Shown here: positions 51,704-61,834 of the stretch, piece after piece
Numbering within the stretch: position 1 is the first letter of the stretch
Layout of the letters: each line of letters opens with the position of its first letter
Notes under the pieces: model-generated
Told to the model about the DNA's origin: nothing
Database searches by the model: none
The model's input: only the letters and a program-made list of their open reading frames with translations
Source of the DNA: Leptothrix cholodnii SP-6
GTDB lineage: Bacteria; Pseudomonadota; Gammaproteobacteria; Burkholderiales; Burkholderiaceae_C
Length of the DNA: 64,000 bases
Assembly: GCF_000019785.1 (NCBI RefSeq)
Contig: NC_010524.1
Span: 2,356,001 to 2,420,000, forward strand
Reading direction: 5' to 3'
Translations under genes and position numbers: made by a program

Positions 51704-53155
51704 TCACTTCACCGCGTCACCACACGCCGCCCGCGCATGGGCCGCGATCCGATCGATCAGGCCGGCCTCGGGTGCCGGCAACCCAGCCGTCCGGCCCTGC
51801 CAGCGCGAGGCCTGCGGCCAGCGCGCCAGCAGCCACGCGCCACGCGCCGTGCCTTCGAGCGGATCGAGCGCCAGGCTCACGCCGCCCGGCGCCAGCAAGG
51901 CGGCCAGCGCGACGCAGAAGGCCTCGTCATGTGCCATCGGGCCTTCCAGCACGACCGGGGCAGCGGTCGCAGCCGGCGCGCCGATCTGCTGCAGCAGGTG
52001 TGCCGACACCTCGGCGCAATACAGCGCGGCCAGCGCCGGCCGCAAGGGGGCAGGCACCGCCAGTGGGCCGGCCGTGCAGACCTCGCCATGTCGCGTGATC
52101 AAACCCTCGCGCCCGACGAACGGCCCGCCCGACGCGGCAAAGCCCGGCTGCGCCAGCCAACCTTCGTCCAGCACCTGCTGCAAGGCCTCGGCAGTGGCCA
52201 GCGCGGGGTCCGCTCCGGCGCACAACGCCGCGAACTCGCGCCCGCCCATGAAACGCGCCGTCGGCACCGGCGCGCCGTCGACCGCCACGTTGACGAGCTG
52301 GTCACGGCCGGCGTCGAGCATGTCGGCTGGCGCCCCGGCGGCCATCGCGATGGTCCAGGTGCCGGTCGACAGCACCGTGGCGTCCGGGCTGTGGCACAGG
52401 TAGCGCGCCAGGCAGGCGTTGCTGTCGTGCGAGCCGCAATGCACCTCGACCGTCTCCGCCAGCCCGAGCGATCGAGCCAGCGCCGGCCGCAGTGGTCCGA
52501 GCACATCCCACGCCGGGCGAACGGGCGCGAACAGCGTGGCGATGCCACGGCGCTGTGCCCAGTCGCTGAAGCCACCACGCTGCGGCGACCACAGCCCCGT
52601 GTGGCAACCGAGCGACGACACCTCGCTGGCCGCCACGCCGCTGAACCACCAGGCCCAGTACTGCGGATACGGCAACCAGCAGCGGATCTGCCACCACGCA
52701 TCCGGCAACTGGCGCTGCAGCCAGTGCAGTTGCAGACCGGCGTTGAGGCCTTGCGGCAGGTGCGGCGAGCCGGTGTGGGTGAACGGGTCGGACTCGGCCT
52801 CGAACGCGGCGCGCTCGTCGCCGTAACCATCCCACTCGTAATCGATCGGCGCGATCAGCAGGCCATCCTCACCCAGCGCGCAGAACGCCGCGCCGTGGGT
52901 GGTGACGGAGATGCGCGCGATGCGCTCGCGCTGCGGCAACTCGGGGATGGCCTGCAGCAGCCACGCCTGCAGCGCATCCACGCCGAGTGCGCGATACGGC
53001 AACGCCTCGCCCTGCCAGCGAGACTCGCCCGGCGCGACCGATTCGTTGGCGCGCTGGGCGCGGGCGATCACCTCGCCCGCGGCATCGATCAGCACCAGCT
53101 TGGCGTTGCTCTTGCCGATGTCGAGCACCAGCGTGCAGGCGTCCTTGTCTTGCAT
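51704..53155 (-). CDS. rhaK: Rhamnulokinase-like FGGY carbohydrate kinase
   Basis: 483 residues. FGGY-family motifs are LVLDIGKSNAKLVLID (phosphate 1), TTHGAAFCAL, HCGSHDSNACLARYL, VLSTGTWTIA and VLEGPMAHDEAF. It probably phosphorylates L-rhamnulose to rhamnulose-1-phosphate. It is the last gene of the rhamnose operon, 8 bp after the mutarotase gene, the same order (rhaU-rhaK) as in rhizobia, where RhaK is also needed for uptake. Confidence 0.85.
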   Translation of the reverse strand: MQDKDACTLVLDIGKSNAKLVLIDAAGEVIARAQRANESVAPGESRWQGEALPYRALGVDALQAWLLQAIPELPQRERIARISVTTHGAAFCALGEDGLLIAPIDYEWDGYGDERAAFEAESDPFTHTGSPHLPQGLNAGLQLHWLQRQLPDAWWQIRCWLPYPQYWAWWFSGVAASEVSSLGCHTGLWSPQRGGFSDWAQRRGIATLFAPVRPAWDVLGPLRPALARSLGLAETVEVHCGSHDSNACLARYLCHSPDATVLSTGTWTIAMAAGAPADMLDAGRDQLVNVAVDGAPVPTARFMGGREFAALCAGADPALATAEALQQVLDEGWLAQPGFAASGGPFVGREGLITRHGEVCTAGPLAVPAPLRPALAALYCAEVSAHLLQQIGAPAATAAPVVLEGPMAHDEAFCVALAALLAPGGVSLALDPLEGTARGAWLLARWPQASRWQGRTAGLPAPEAGLIDRIAAHARAACGDAVK

Positions 53156-53163
53156 CGCCGGGC

Positions 53164-53484
53164 TCAGTCGAGATGGAACAGACACGGCAGCGGCTCGGCC
53201 ACCGGCGAGCCGTCGGGGTTGCAACGCATGATGTCCTTCATGTGCTGCCACCAGCGCTGCATCACCGGGTGCTGCGGCAGCGTCTGCATCGTGTGACCGG
53301 GGCTGCGGCTCAGCACGGCGAACAGCACGCCGCGCGGCTCGTCGAGAAAGATGCTGTAGTCGCTGACGCCGCTGTTCTTCAACAGCGCCACCAGTTCGGG
53401 CCAGATGCGGTCGTGGCGCAGCTGGTACTCGGCCTCGCAGCCGGGGTTGAGGAACATGCGGAAGGCGATCTTTTCGGTCGTCAT
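53164..53484 (-). CDS. rhaM: L-rhamnose mutarotase
   Basis: 106 residues of the RhaM/RhaU family. The active-site segments [19 protein letters not shown], the RHD-x-IWPEL helix and [19 protein letters not shown] at the C-terminus are intact. It interconverts the alpha and beta anomers of L-rhamnose. The gene is called rhaU in rhizobial operons. ATG 53484 follows GGAATC only weakly. Confidence 0.93.
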   Translation of the reverse strand: MTTEKIAFRMFLNPGCEAEYQLRHDRIWPELVALLKNSGVSDYSIFLDEPRGVLFAVLSRSPGHTMQTLPQHPVMQRWWQHMKDIMRCNPDGSPVAEPLPCLFHLD

Positions 53485-53503
53485 GGTCGTGATTCCTTCG
53501 TCC

Positions 53504-54487
53504 TCAGGCCGGCTTGAGCGCCGCCGCACTCGGGCGGCGCAGCAGCCGCAGCCAGCGTGGCAGCACCATCGCCACGATCAGCAGCGCGCCGACGATCATC
53601 GACATCACGATGCCCGAGACGTTCAACATGCCGAGCGCGAACGTGAAGCTGCCCAGCAGCACGGCCGCCAGCAGCACGCCGACGATGCTGCCGCGCCCGC
53701 CCTCGATGGCGACGCCGCCGAGGATCACGATCGTCACCGCGTCGAGCTCCCAGCCCATCGCCAGATTGGGTCGCGTGCTGCCGATGCGCCCGGTCAGCAG
53801 GATCGCGGCGAGGGCCGCCATCACTCCGGCAAAGATGAACAGCCCGAGCCGATAGCGATCGACCGCGATGCCCGAGAAGCGCGAGGCGATCGGGTTGGCG
53901 CCGATCGCATAGATGCGCCGGCCGTGGATCGTGCGGTGCAGCAGCAGGCCCACGGCCAGCGCCATCACCAGCAGCACCGCGAACTCGATCGGCACGATCA
54001 GCCACGGCACACCGATCAGGTCACCGACGCTGCCGTTGCCCCAGTTGCTGAGCGTCTCGGGATAGCCGGTGATCGCCTGGTCGCCCAGCACCACCTGCGC
54101 CAGGCCGCGATAGAGCGACAGCGTGCCGATGGTGACCACGATCGACGGCAGCTTCCAGCGCGTGACCAGCCAGCCGTTGAAGGCGCCGCACAGCGCACCG
54201 ACCGCGATCGCCACCAGCAGCATCACCGGCAGGCCGGCGCCGGCCTGCATCGCAAAACCCATCGCCAGCGACGCCAGCGCCATGGTCGCGGCGATCGACA
54301 GGTCGATCTCGCCGGAGACCACCAGCAGCGCCATGGCGAGTGCGATCAGCGCCTTCTCGGAGAAGTTGTAGGTGCTGTCGGCCAGCGCGTAGGGCGAGAA
54401 GAAGCCCTCGATGCCGATGCCGAAGCAGAAGTAGACCGCCACGATCAGCGCGATCAGCACGCGCTCCCAGGTGTCGAGCGCTTTCAT
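53504..54487 (-). CDS. rhaQ: Rhamnose ABC transporter permease (RhaQ-type)
   Basis: 327 residues, RbsC/AraH-type permease with about eight to ten TM helices. It has [34 protein letters not shown] and [18 protein letters not shown], the conserved cytoplasmic turn. It forms the channel with the RhaP-type permease encoded directly upstream (ATGA overlap). Confidence 0.9.
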   Translation of the reverse strand: MKALDTWERVLIALIVAVYFCFGIGIEGFFSPYALADSTYNFSEKALIALAMALLVVSGEIDLSIAATMALASLAMGFAMQAGAGLPVMLLVAIAVGALCGAFNGWLVTRWKLPSIVVTIGTLSLYRGLAQVVLGDQAITGYPETLSNWGNGSVGDLIGVPWLIVPIEFAVLLVMALAVGLLLHRTIHGRRIYAIGANPIASRFSGIAVDRYRLGLFIFAGVMAALAAILLTGRIGSTRPNLAMGWELDAVTIVILGGVAIEGGRGSIVGVLLAAVLLGSFTFALGMLNVSGIVMSMIVGALLIVAMVLPRWLRLLRRPSAAALKPA

Positions 54488-55515
54488 GCAGCGGCTCCTT
54501 GAGTTGCAGTGTTGGACGGAGCGGGCGACTGCGGCCGCTCCAGGATCTGTCGGCCGTGGCCGCGGTCGGCGCGGGCGTTGAGCACCACCGAGATCAGGAT
54601 CACGGCGCCGGCGATGGCCTGCTGCCAGAACGGCGAAACCTGGATCACCGGCAGCGCGCCGTTGATCACGCCGATGAACAGCACGCCCAGCACCGCGCCG
54701 CCGATCGAACCGACGCCGCCGCCGATGCTGACGCCGCCGATCACGCAGGCCGCGACCACGGTGAGTTCATAACCCGACGCCAGCTCGCTGAAGGCGATCG
54801 AATAGCGCCCGACCCACAGCAGCCCGGCCAGGCCCGCCAGCAGGCCCGACAAGGTGTAGGCCATCACCAGCCGGTCGAGCACCGGGATGCCCGCATAAAC
54901 CGCCGCCGTCGGGCTGCCGCCGAAGGCGTACAGCTCGCGCCCCTCGCGCCGCCAGCGCAGCAGGTACAGCGCCAGCGCCACCACGATCGCGGCAATCCAG
55001 ATCAGCATCGGCAGGCCGAGCAGCGTCTCGCGCGGCAGGCCCTTGATGAGCGGATGGATGTCCTGATCCGACACCCAGGCGCCGCCGCTGGAGACGAACA
55101 CCGCACCGCGGTAGGCCGCCATCGTGCCGAGCGTGACGACGATCGCCGGCAGGTTGAAGCGCATGATCAGCCAGCCGTTGACGAAACCGAGCCCGGCACC
55201 GATGCCGCAGGCCATCGCGATCAGCAGCGGCAGCGGAATGTCGGCCCAAGTACGCCCGGCCAGCGCGCACAACATGCCGGTGAGCGCGAGGTTGGACGCC
55301 ACCGACAGGTCGATGCCGCGTGTCAGCAGCACCAGCATCTGGCCCATCACCAGGATGGCGAGGATGGCCGAGTCGTTGCCGATGTCGAGCGCGTTGCGCC
55401 AGGTCAGGAACACCGGCGCGCGCGCGCCGACCGCCAGCACGATCACCGAGATGATCGCCAGCAGCAGCCACTCGCGGCGCACGCCGGAGATGTGAGAAAA
55501 CAGCGTGGGCTTCAT
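54484..55515 (-). CDS. rhaP: Rhamnose ABC transporter permease (RhaP-type)
   Basis: 343 residues with the same family signature (MLVLLTRGIDLSVASNLALT, PAIVVTLGTMAAYRGAVF, CVIGGVSIGGGVGS). Overlaps both rhaT and rhaQ by 4 bp. It pairs with RhaQ as a heterodimeric sugar channel. Confidence 0.9.
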   Translation of the reverse strand: MKPTLFSHISGVRREWLLLAIISVIVLAVGARAPVFLTWRNALDIGNDSAILAILVMGQMLVLLTRGIDLSVASNLALTGMLCALAGRTWADIPLPLLIAMACGIGAGLGFVNGWLIMRFNLPAIVVTLGTMAAYRGAVFVSSGGAWVSDQDIHPLIKGLPRETLLGLPMLIWIAAIVVALALYLLRWRREGRELYAFGGSPTAAVYAGIPVLDRLVMAYTLSGLLAGLAGLLWVGRYSIAFSELASGYELTVVAACVIGGVSIGGGVGSIGGAVLGVLFIGVINGALPVIQVSPFWQQAIAGAVILISVVLNARADRGHGRQILERPQSPAPSNTATQGAAA

Positions 55516-57119
55516 GCGGCCAGCTCCGGGTTCAGGGTGATGGGTCGCAGCTCATCGGGCGCGCTCAGGGGTGCCGGCACCGCCGACCGGGGTGGCAGTT
55601 CCAGGCCGGATGCCGCGGCCACCACGGTTTCCGCATCGGCCTGGCCCATCGCGAACTCGCTGGCCATGCGGCCGCGTCGCATCACGATCACGCGGTGCGC
55701 CAGGTGCATCACCTCGGGCAGTTCGGACGACACCAGGATCACCGCCAGGCCCTGTTCGACCATCTCGGCGATCAGGTGATAGACGGCCTGCTTGGCGCCG
55801 ACGTCGATGCCCTTGGTCGGCTCGTCGAGGATGACGATGCGCGGGTTCAGGCCCAGCCACTTGGCGATCACCACCTTCTGCTGGTTGCCGCCCGACAGGC
55901 CCGACATCGGCGTGTCCTGGCTCGCGGTCTTGATGCGCAGGCGCTCGATCATCTTCGCGGCCAGCGCGCCCTCGCGCAGCGGCGACAGCCACGGCCCACG
56001 CGACAGCGCCGAGGCTCCGCTCGCCAATCCCGCCAGGCTGATGTTGTGCCGCACCGAGAAGCCGAGGATGCCGCCCTGGCGCTGGCGCTCCTCGGGCACA
56101 TAGGCCATGCCGGCTGCGATCGCGTCACCGGGTCGGCGGATCTCGATGCGCTTGCCGTCGACCGTCACTTCACCCGTCGCTGCCGGGTTGAGCCCCATCA
56201 ACGCGAGCATCGCCTCGCTGCGGCCGGCGCCCACCAGGCCGTAGAAGCCGAGGATCTCGCCACGCCGCAACTCGAAGCTGAGGTCGGCGAACTCGCTCGG
56301 GTGGCTCAGGCCCTGCACCTTCAGCACCACCTCGCCGGGCTGGCTGGTGATGGCGGGATAGATGTGTTCGATGGCCCGGCCGGCCATCAGCTTGACCAGC
56401 ATCGGCTCGTCGGCATCGGCGATCGCGCCCTCGCCCACCGACGCGCCGTCGCGCAACACCACGTAGCGGTCGCAGACGGCAAAGATCTCGTCGAACTTAT
56501 GGGTGATGAAGAGCACCGCCACGCCCTGCGCCTTGAGGCCGCGCACCAGCCCGTAGAAATCACGGATCTCGGCTTGCGACAAGGCCGCGGTGGGCTCGTC
56601 GAGGATCACGACGCGGGCCTTCTGCGACAGCGCCCGCGCGATCTCGATCAGGTGGCGCTGCGCCAGGCTCAGGTTCTTGACCGTCGTGGTCGAGGCAAAA
56701 CCGGCGCCCACTTGATCGAGCACCGCCTGCGCCTCGCGGTTCATGCGCGCCCAGTCGATCACCTTGAACGGGCCGACGCTGCGCATCGGCTGGCGACCGA
56801 TGAAGATGTTCTCGGCGGCGCTCAGCTCCTCGAACATCACCGTTTCCTGGTGCACGGCCACGATGCCGGCGGCCTGCGCGTCCTGCGCCCGCAGGAAGCG
56901 CTGCGGCTTGCCTTCGATGCGGATCTCGCCTTCGTCAGATTGGTAGACGCCGGTCAGCGTCTTCACTAAGGTCGACTTGCCGGCGCCGTTTTCGCCGATC
57001 ACGGCCAGCACCTGGCCGGGCACCAGGTCCAGGTCCACACCCTTCAGGGCATGGGTCGGACCGAAGCGTTTGTGGATGCCGCGCAGCGTGAGCCAGGCGG
57101 GGGATGAATCAACTCTCAT
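55512..57119 (-). CDS. rhaT: Rhamnose ABC transporter ATP-binding protein (RhaT-type, double NBD)
   Basis: 535 residues with two ABC domains. The first has Walker A GENGAGKST, the degenerate signature LSLAQRHLIEIARAL and Walker B VVILDEPTAAL. The second has the usual degenerate Walker A of sugar transporters (GLVGAGRSE), but LSGGNQQKVVIAKW and VILDEPTKGIDVG are intact. RhaT here is the ATPase, not the E. coli proton symporter of the same name. It starts 23 bp after rhaS. Confidence 0.91.
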   Translation of the reverse strand: MRVDSSPAWLTLRGIHKRFGPTHALKGVDLDLVPGQVLAVIGENGAGKSTLVKTLTGVYQSDEGEIRIEGKPQRFLRAQDAQAAGIVAVHQETVMFEELSAAENIFIGRQPMRSVGPFKVIDWARMNREAQAVLDQVGAGFASTTTVKNLSLAQRHLIEIARALSQKARVVILDEPTAALSQAEIRDFYGLVRGLKAQGVAVLFITHKFDEIFAVCDRYVVLRDGASVGEGAIADADEPMLVKLMAGRAIEHIYPAITSQPGEVVLKVQGLSHPSEFADLSFELRRGEILGFYGLVGAGRSEAMLALMGLNPAATGEVTVDGKRIEIRRPGDAIAAGMAYVPEERQRQGGILGFSVRHNISLAGLASGASALSRGPWLSPLREGALAAKMIERLRIKTASQDTPMSGLSGGNQQKVVIAKWLGLNPRIVILDEPTKGIDVGAKQAVYHLIAEMVEQGLAVILVSSELPEVMHLAHRVIVMRRGRMASEFAMGQADAETVVAAASGLELPPRSAVPAPLSAPDELRPITLNPELAA

Positions 57120-57142
57120 GACAACGCGGCACCCGGTCCAAC

Positions 57143-58135
57143 TTAGAAAATCTTCGCGAACTGCTCGACGTTGCCGGCGTCGTAGGTGAACGGCTCGGCC
57201 ATCGCGCCCTCAAGGTTGGCATCGAGCGTGGTCGTGCCGACGCGGCCGAGCGAGATCTTCTCGCCCGCAGTGCCCTTGGCCTTGCCCTTCATGAAGGCAT
57301 GCGCGATGTGGATCGACGAGTAGCCGAGGTCGATCGGATTCCAGATCGCGAACGACTTGACCGCGCCGCTCTTGACGTGTCCGGCCATCTCGGACGGCAG
57401 GCCCAGGCCGGTGACGAAGATCTGGCCGACCTTCTTCTCGTCCTGCACCGCCTTGGCGGCGGCGGCAATGCCCACCGTGGTCGGGGCCACGATCGCCTTC
57501 AGGTTCGGGTAGCTCTTGAACAGGCCTTGTGCTTCGCGATAGCTCTTGTCGGTCTGGTCGTCACCGTAGACCACGTTGACCAGCTTCAGGCCGCTGTAGC
57601 CGGGCTGCGCCAGCACCTTTTTCATCTCGCCGATCCAGATGTTCTGGTTCGTGGCCTGCGCAGTGGCCGACAGCACGGCGATCTCGCCCGTCTTGCCTAC
57701 CACCTGCTCGCTCATCTTGACCAGCTTCTCGCCGATCAGCGCGCTGTTGGACGGGTTCAGCTGCATCAGCCGGCCTTCCTTCTTGACGCCCGAGTCGAAG
57801 GAGATGACCTTGATGCCACGCGACATCGCCTTCTTCAGCGACGGCACCAGCGCGTCCGGGTCGTTGGCCGAAATGACGATGGCCTTGACGTTCTGCGCGA
57901 TCAGCGAATTGATGATCTCGATCTGGCCTTCGGCCGTGGCCTTGGCCGGGCCGGTGTAGATGATCTCGACGTCCTTCAATTCCTTGGCCGCTTCCAGCGC
58001 GCCCTGGTGGGCGGCATCGAAGAAGCCGTTGCCCAGGCTCTTGACGACCAGCGCGATCTTGTCGGCGGCCATGGCCGGGCTCACCATGCAGACCGCCAGG
58101 GCGGCGGCGGCGATCAGTTTGATTCGGGTTGTCAT
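57143..58135 (-). CDS. rhaS: Rhamnose ABC transporter substrate-binding protein (RhaS-type)
   Basis: 330 residues with a signal peptide (LIAAAALAVCMVSPAMAAD). It has the periplasmic binding protein fold of the RbsB class: KSLGNGFFDAAHQGALEAAKEL, AIVISANDPDALVP and the hinge VISFDSGV. The name follows the rhizobial rhaSTPQ cluster; it is unrelated to the E. coli AraC-type RhaS. It lies 85 bp after rhaI, with a GAGGAGACAAC ribosome site. Confidence 0.91.
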   Translation of the reverse strand: MTTRIKLIAAAALAVCMVSPAMAADKIALVVKSLGNGFFDAAHQGALEAAKELKDVEIIYTGPAKATAEGQIEIINSLIAQNVKAIVISANDPDALVPSLKKAMSRGIKVISFDSGVKKEGRLMQLNPSNSALIGEKLVKMSEQVVGKTGEIAVLSATAQATNQNIWIGEMKKVLAQPGYSGLKLVNVVYGDDQTDKSYREAQGLFKSYPNLKAIVAPTTVGIAAAAKAVQDEKKVGQIFVTGLGLPSEMAGHVKSGAVKSFAIWNPIDLGYSSIHIAHAFMKGKAKGTAGEKISLGRVGTTTLDANLEGAMAEPFTYDAGNVEQFAKIF

Positions 58136-58220
58136 GTTGTCTCCTCGGGGGCTGTGTAAGGCCGCGACGTGCGACCAGGGGGTGAAACGCGTGGGAACTG
58201 CGTGAACTCGAAACCGCGGG

Positions 58221-59510
58221 TCAGACGATGCCGCCACCACCGCCCGCCACCGCCGGCCGGGCCTCGGCCACGCGCTGGCGGTAGCCGCTGGCGCGGTAGG
58301 CGCCGACCAGGTCGATCGCGCCGCCGGCATCGAAGCGCACACGCTGCAGGATCGGCGTGACGTCGGTGTCGAAGCCGCGCTTGAGGCACTGCGTGGCCAC
58401 CAGCGCGTCGTTGGCGTCCTGCGCGGCGTCGAGCGCGGCGCGGTCGACGATCAGCGCCTGCGCGTAGGTGCGCTGCACCTGCGCGGCGCTGGTCATCAGG
58501 CTCTCGATCGGATCGGTGACGTTGTGGCTCTGGTCGAGCATGTAGGCCGGGTCGAAGCCGCTCACACCCTCGTGCGCCGCAGCCACCAGTTCGTTGAAGA
58601 CCAGGAACAGGCGATACGGCGCGACGCTGCCGGCATCGAGATCATCGTCGCCGTACTTGCTGTCGTTGAAGTGGAAACCCGCCAGCTTGCCGGCGGCGAT
58701 CAGGCGCGCCACGATCATCTCGATGTTGACGTTGGGCGCGTGGTGGCCGAGGTCGACCAGGCACTGCGCCTTCGGGCCCAGCGCGCTGGCAGCCATGAAG
58801 CTCGAACCCCAGTCCTGGATCACGGTGGCGTAGAACGCCGGCTCGCAGATCTTGTGCTCCAGCATCATTCGCCAGTCGCCCGGCAGCGCGGCGTAGATCT
58901 GCTGCGCGCTCTCCAGGTAGCGGTCGAAGGCGCGGCGGAAATGCTGCTGGCCGGGGAAGTTGGCACCGTCGCCGATCCACACCGTCAGCGCCTTGCTGCC
59001 GAGCTTCTGGCCGATCTCGATGCACTCGATGTTGTGCGCCACGGCCTGCGCGCGGGTGGCCGCGTCGCCGTGCGTCAGGCTGCCGAACTTGTAGCTGTGG
59101 GCCTGGCCCTTCTGGTCGGAGAAGGTGTTGGAGTTGATCGCGTCGAACGCCAGGCCGTGGCTGGCTGCGGCCTGGCGCAGCTCGCTCCAGTCGCTGCACG
59201 TGTCCCACGGAATGTGCAGCGAGACGGTCGGCGTGGCGCGCGACAGCTGCTGGATCACGCCGCAGTCTTCGAGCTTGTCGAACACGTTGCGCGGCTCGCC
59301 GCGGCCCGGGAAACGCGCGAAACGCGTGCCGCCGGTGCCCACGCCCCAGCTCGGGATGGCGACGCCGAATGCCGCCACCTTGGCGCGCACGGCTTCGATG
59401 TCGATGCCGCGGCGGGCGAGCTGTTCGCCCAGGTGGGCGTAGTCGTTGTTGACGTGGCGCAGGAGCCGGTCGTTGTGCGCGGCGATGAGGTTCTTGTCGA
59501 TCAGGGACAT
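58221..59510 (-). CDS. rhaI: L-rhamnose isomerase (RhaI type)
   Basis: 429 residues of the xylose-isomerase-like rhamnose isomerase family found in Pseudomonas and rhizobia. Metal-binding and catalytic segments are VSLHIPWDTCSDW, LTVWIGDGANFPGQ, MMLEHKICEPAFYATVIQDWGSS, LVDLGHHAPNVNIE and GFHFNDSKYGDDDLD. It converts L-rhamnose to L-rhamnulose. It has a glycine-rich C-terminal tail. Starts 26 bp after rhaD. Confidence 0.93.
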   Translation of the reverse strand: MSLIDKNLIAAHNDRLLRHVNNDYAHLGEQLARRGIDIEAVRAKVAAFGVAIPSWGVGTGGTRFARFPGRGEPRNVFDKLEDCGVIQQLSRATPTVSLHIPWDTCSDWSELRQAAASHGLAFDAINSNTFSDQKGQAHSYKFGSLTHGDAATRAQAVAHNIECIEIGQKLGSKALTVWIGDGANFPGQQHFRRAFDRYLESAQQIYAALPGDWRMMLEHKICEPAFYATVIQDWGSSFMAASALGPKAQCLVDLGHHAPNVNIEMIVARLIAAGKLAGFHFNDSKYGDDDLDAGSVAPYRLFLVFNELVAAAHEGVSGFDPAYMLDQSHNVTDPIESLMTSAAQVQRTYAQALIVDRAALDAAQDANDALVATQCLKRGFDTDVTPILQRVRFDAGGAIDLVGAYRASGYRQRVAEARPAVAGGGGGIV

Positions 59511-59536
59511 GGTGATTCCTTGGTTCGGCAGCAGGC

Positions 59537-61660
59537 TCAACGGGTGAACGCGGCGAGATTTCCCGCATCGACGTTGAGGATGTTGCCGGTGGACTTCGCG
59601 CTCAGGTGTTCGGCGGCAAAGAAGTAGGTCGCTTCGGCGATGTCTTCGGGGAAGACGCTGCGCTTGAGCATCGAGCGGTCGCGGTAGAAGGCTTCGAGGT
59701 CGCCCTCGTCGATCTTGTTGGCGGCGGCGCGCTCCTCGCTCCACTTGCCGGTCCAGATCTTCGAGCCGCGGATCACGGCGTCGGGGTTGACCACGTTGCT
59801 GCGGATGCCCAGCGGCGCGCCTTCGAGCGCGAAGCTGCGGCTGAGCTGGATCTCGGCCGCCTTGGCGGCGCAGTAGGCGGTCGCCTGATTGCTCGCCACC
59901 ATGCCGTTCTTGCTGGCGATCATGATCATGCTGCCGCCGGTGCCTTGGGCCTTCATCTGCTTGAAGGCTTCGCGGGCGACCAGGAAGTAGCCGGTGGCGA
60001 GGATGCTCTGGTTGCGGTTCCAGAGTTCGAGCGTGGTCTCGTCGATCGGCGCGGCCGAGGCGATGCCGGCGTTGCTGACCAGGATGTCGACGCCGCCGAA
60101 CTCGACGGCTGCGCGGTCGAAGGCGGCGATCACGCTGGCCTCGCTCGTCACGTCGCAGCGCACGCCGCGCACGTGGTCGCGGCCATGCGCCTTGGCCAGG
60201 TCGGCACCGACCGAATCCAGCGCCTCCTGGTCGATGTCGGCCAGCACGACGCAGGCGCCTTCGGCCAGCATGCGCTTGGCGATCGCCTGGCCGATGCCAC
60301 CGGCACCGCCGGTCACCAGCGCCACCTTGCCGACCAAGGGCTTCGGGCGGGGCATGCGCTGCAGCTTGGCTTCTTCGAGCAGCCAGTATTCGATGTCGAA
60401 GGCTTCCTGCTCGGGCAGGCCGACGTATTTGTCGACGGCATTGGCTTCGCGCATCACGTTGATCGCGTTGACGTAGAACTCGCCGGCGATGCGGGCGGTG
60501 GCCTTGTCTTTCGCGATCGTCACCATGCCGATGCGCGGCAGCAGGATCACGACCGGATTCGGGTCGCGCAGCGCCGGGCTGTTGGCGCGCTTGCAGCGCT
60601 CGTAGTAGGCGGCGTATTCGGCGCGGTAGGCGGCCAGCAGGTCCTGCAGCGCGGCCTTGAGTGGCGCGCCGGTCAGGCGGTAGACCGCCTCGGGCACGAT
60701 CAGTGGGCGGATCTTGGTGCGCAGGAAGTGATCCGGGCACGAGGTGCCGAGCCCGGCCAGCGGCTCCAGATCGGCGGAGTTGACGAACTCCAGCACTTCC
60801 GGTGACGTATTGAGGTGCAAGAGCTTCGGCGCGCCTTCGGCCGACAAGCCGCGCAGCACCGGGAGCACGCGGGCCAAGGTCGCCTGGCTGTCGTCAGCGG
60901 CCAGCGTCTCGAAGCGGGTGCCGCCGAACACCTGCACCTTGCGTGCGGCGCGTTCCTGCGCCAGCCAGGTCTGCGCGCGTTCGATCAGGTCGACGGTGTT
61001 CTCGTAGCAGCTCTTGGCCGTGTCGCCCCAGCTGAACAGGCCGTGGCCGCCGAGCACGATGCCGCGCAGGCCGGGGTGGGCGGCGTTGCAGGCGGCGAGC
61101 TGCTGGCCCAGTTCGTAGCCCGGGCGCAGCCAGGGCATCCAGCCGACGGTGCCTTCGAACACCTGCCTGGTGATGACCTGTGAGTTGGCCATCGCCGCGA
61201 TCGCGATCACCGCATCGGGATGCATGTGGTCGACGTGCGTATAGGGCAGCGACGAGTGCAGCGGCGTGTCGATCGAGGCGGCGCGGCCGTTGAGGTTGAA
61301 GGTGCAGTGCGGCAGGTAGCCGACCATCTCGTCTTCGTTCTCGAGCCCGCGGTACAGGCCCTTGAGGGCGCGCAGCTTGTCCATGTAGAGGGTCGAGAAG
61401 CCGTCGAGCTTCATCGAGCCGACGTCGCCGCCCGAGCCCTTGACCCACAGCACCTCGACCTGCTCGCCGGTCAGCGGGTCGCGCTGCCAGATCTTGGCCG
61501 AGGTGTTGCCGCCGCCGTAGTTGGTGATGCGCAGGTCCGACCCCAGCAGGTTGCTGCGATAGAGCAGCTGGCCGGGTTCGTCGAGCGCGGCGGCACGCGC
61601 ATCGTCCCAGCGCGGGAAGGGCTTGAAGGTGGACATCGGGGTGGCAGCGGTGGTGTTCAT
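59537..61660 (-). CDS. rhaD: Bifunctional rhamnulose-1-phosphate aldolase / short-chain (lactaldehyde) dehydrogenase
   Basis: 707 residues. The N-terminal class II aldolase/adducin domain (about 1-420) has the metal-ligand motif HVDHMHPD and LGGHGLFSWG. The C-terminal SDR domain (about 440-707) has the NAD site VTGGAGGIGQAIA, DILVSNAG and the catalytic Y-x3-K in TAYCAAKAAE. This is the fused rhizobial/betaproteobacterial form: it cleaves rhamnulose-1-phosphate to DHAP and L-lactaldehyde and oxidises the aldehyde. First gene of the leftward rha operon. Confidence 0.93.
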   Translation of the reverse strand: MNTTAATPMSTFKPFPRWDDARAAALDEPGQLLYRSNLLGSDLRITNYGGGNTSAKIWQRDPLTGEQVEVLWVKGSGGDVGSMKLDGFSTLYMDKLRALKGLYRGLENEDEMVGYLPHCTFNLNGRAASIDTPLHSSLPYTHVDHMHPDAVIAIAAMANSQVITRQVFEGTVGWMPWLRPGYELGQQLAACNAAHPGLRGIVLGGHGLFSWGDTAKSCYENTVDLIERAQTWLAQERAARKVQVFGGTRFETLAADDSQATLARVLPVLRGLSAEGAPKLLHLNTSPEVLEFVNSADLEPLAGLGTSCPDHFLRTKIRPLIVPEAVYRLTGAPLKAALQDLLAAYRAEYAAYYERCKRANSPALRDPNPVVILLPRIGMVTIAKDKATARIAGEFYVNAINVMREANAVDKYVGLPEQEAFDIEYWLLEEAKLQRMPRPKPLVGKVALVTGGAGGIGQAIAKRMLAEGACVVLADIDQEALDSVGADLAKAHGRDHVRGVRCDVTSEASVIAAFDRAAVEFGGVDILVSNAGIASAAPIDETTLELWNRNQSILATGYFLVAREAFKQMKAQGTGGSMIMIASKNGMVASNQATAYCAAKAAEIQLSRSFALEGAPLGIRSNVVNPDAVIRGSKIWTGKWSEERAAANKIDEGDLEAFYRDRSMLKRSVFPEDIAEATYFFAAEHLSAKSTGNILNVDAGNLAAFTR

Positions 61661-61697
61661 GGGTGCCAAGCGTAGGAGCCGACACCTTCAGGCGCAA

Positions 61698-61724
61698 TTG
61701 ATAGACTCTGATCCGATCCATCAA
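61698..61724. promoter_or_regulatory. Candidate LysR operator between rhaD and the LysR gene
   Basis: TTGAT (61698-61702) and ATCAA (61720-61724) form an inverted pair in the only A/T-richer part of the 174-bp divergent gap. A leftward promoter-like pair, CTTGAT and TATCAA with 16-bp spacing, overlaps it. Confidence 0.35.
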
Positions 61725-61834
61725 GAAATACTGATGTTGCAGTGCTTCGCCATCGTGGATGCCCCCGGCCGCCCCGCCAGCCGCCACCCGGGGTCGGCGG
61801 GCTGCGGGAAAGTCCTGAATCGAAAGTGAGCGAC

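Noticed and set aside
57143..61660. rhaS and rhaT as the E. coli AraC regulator and proton symporter
   Set aside because: The sequences are a periplasmic binding protein and a double ABC ATPase. The names here follow the rhizobial rhaSTPQ transporter.
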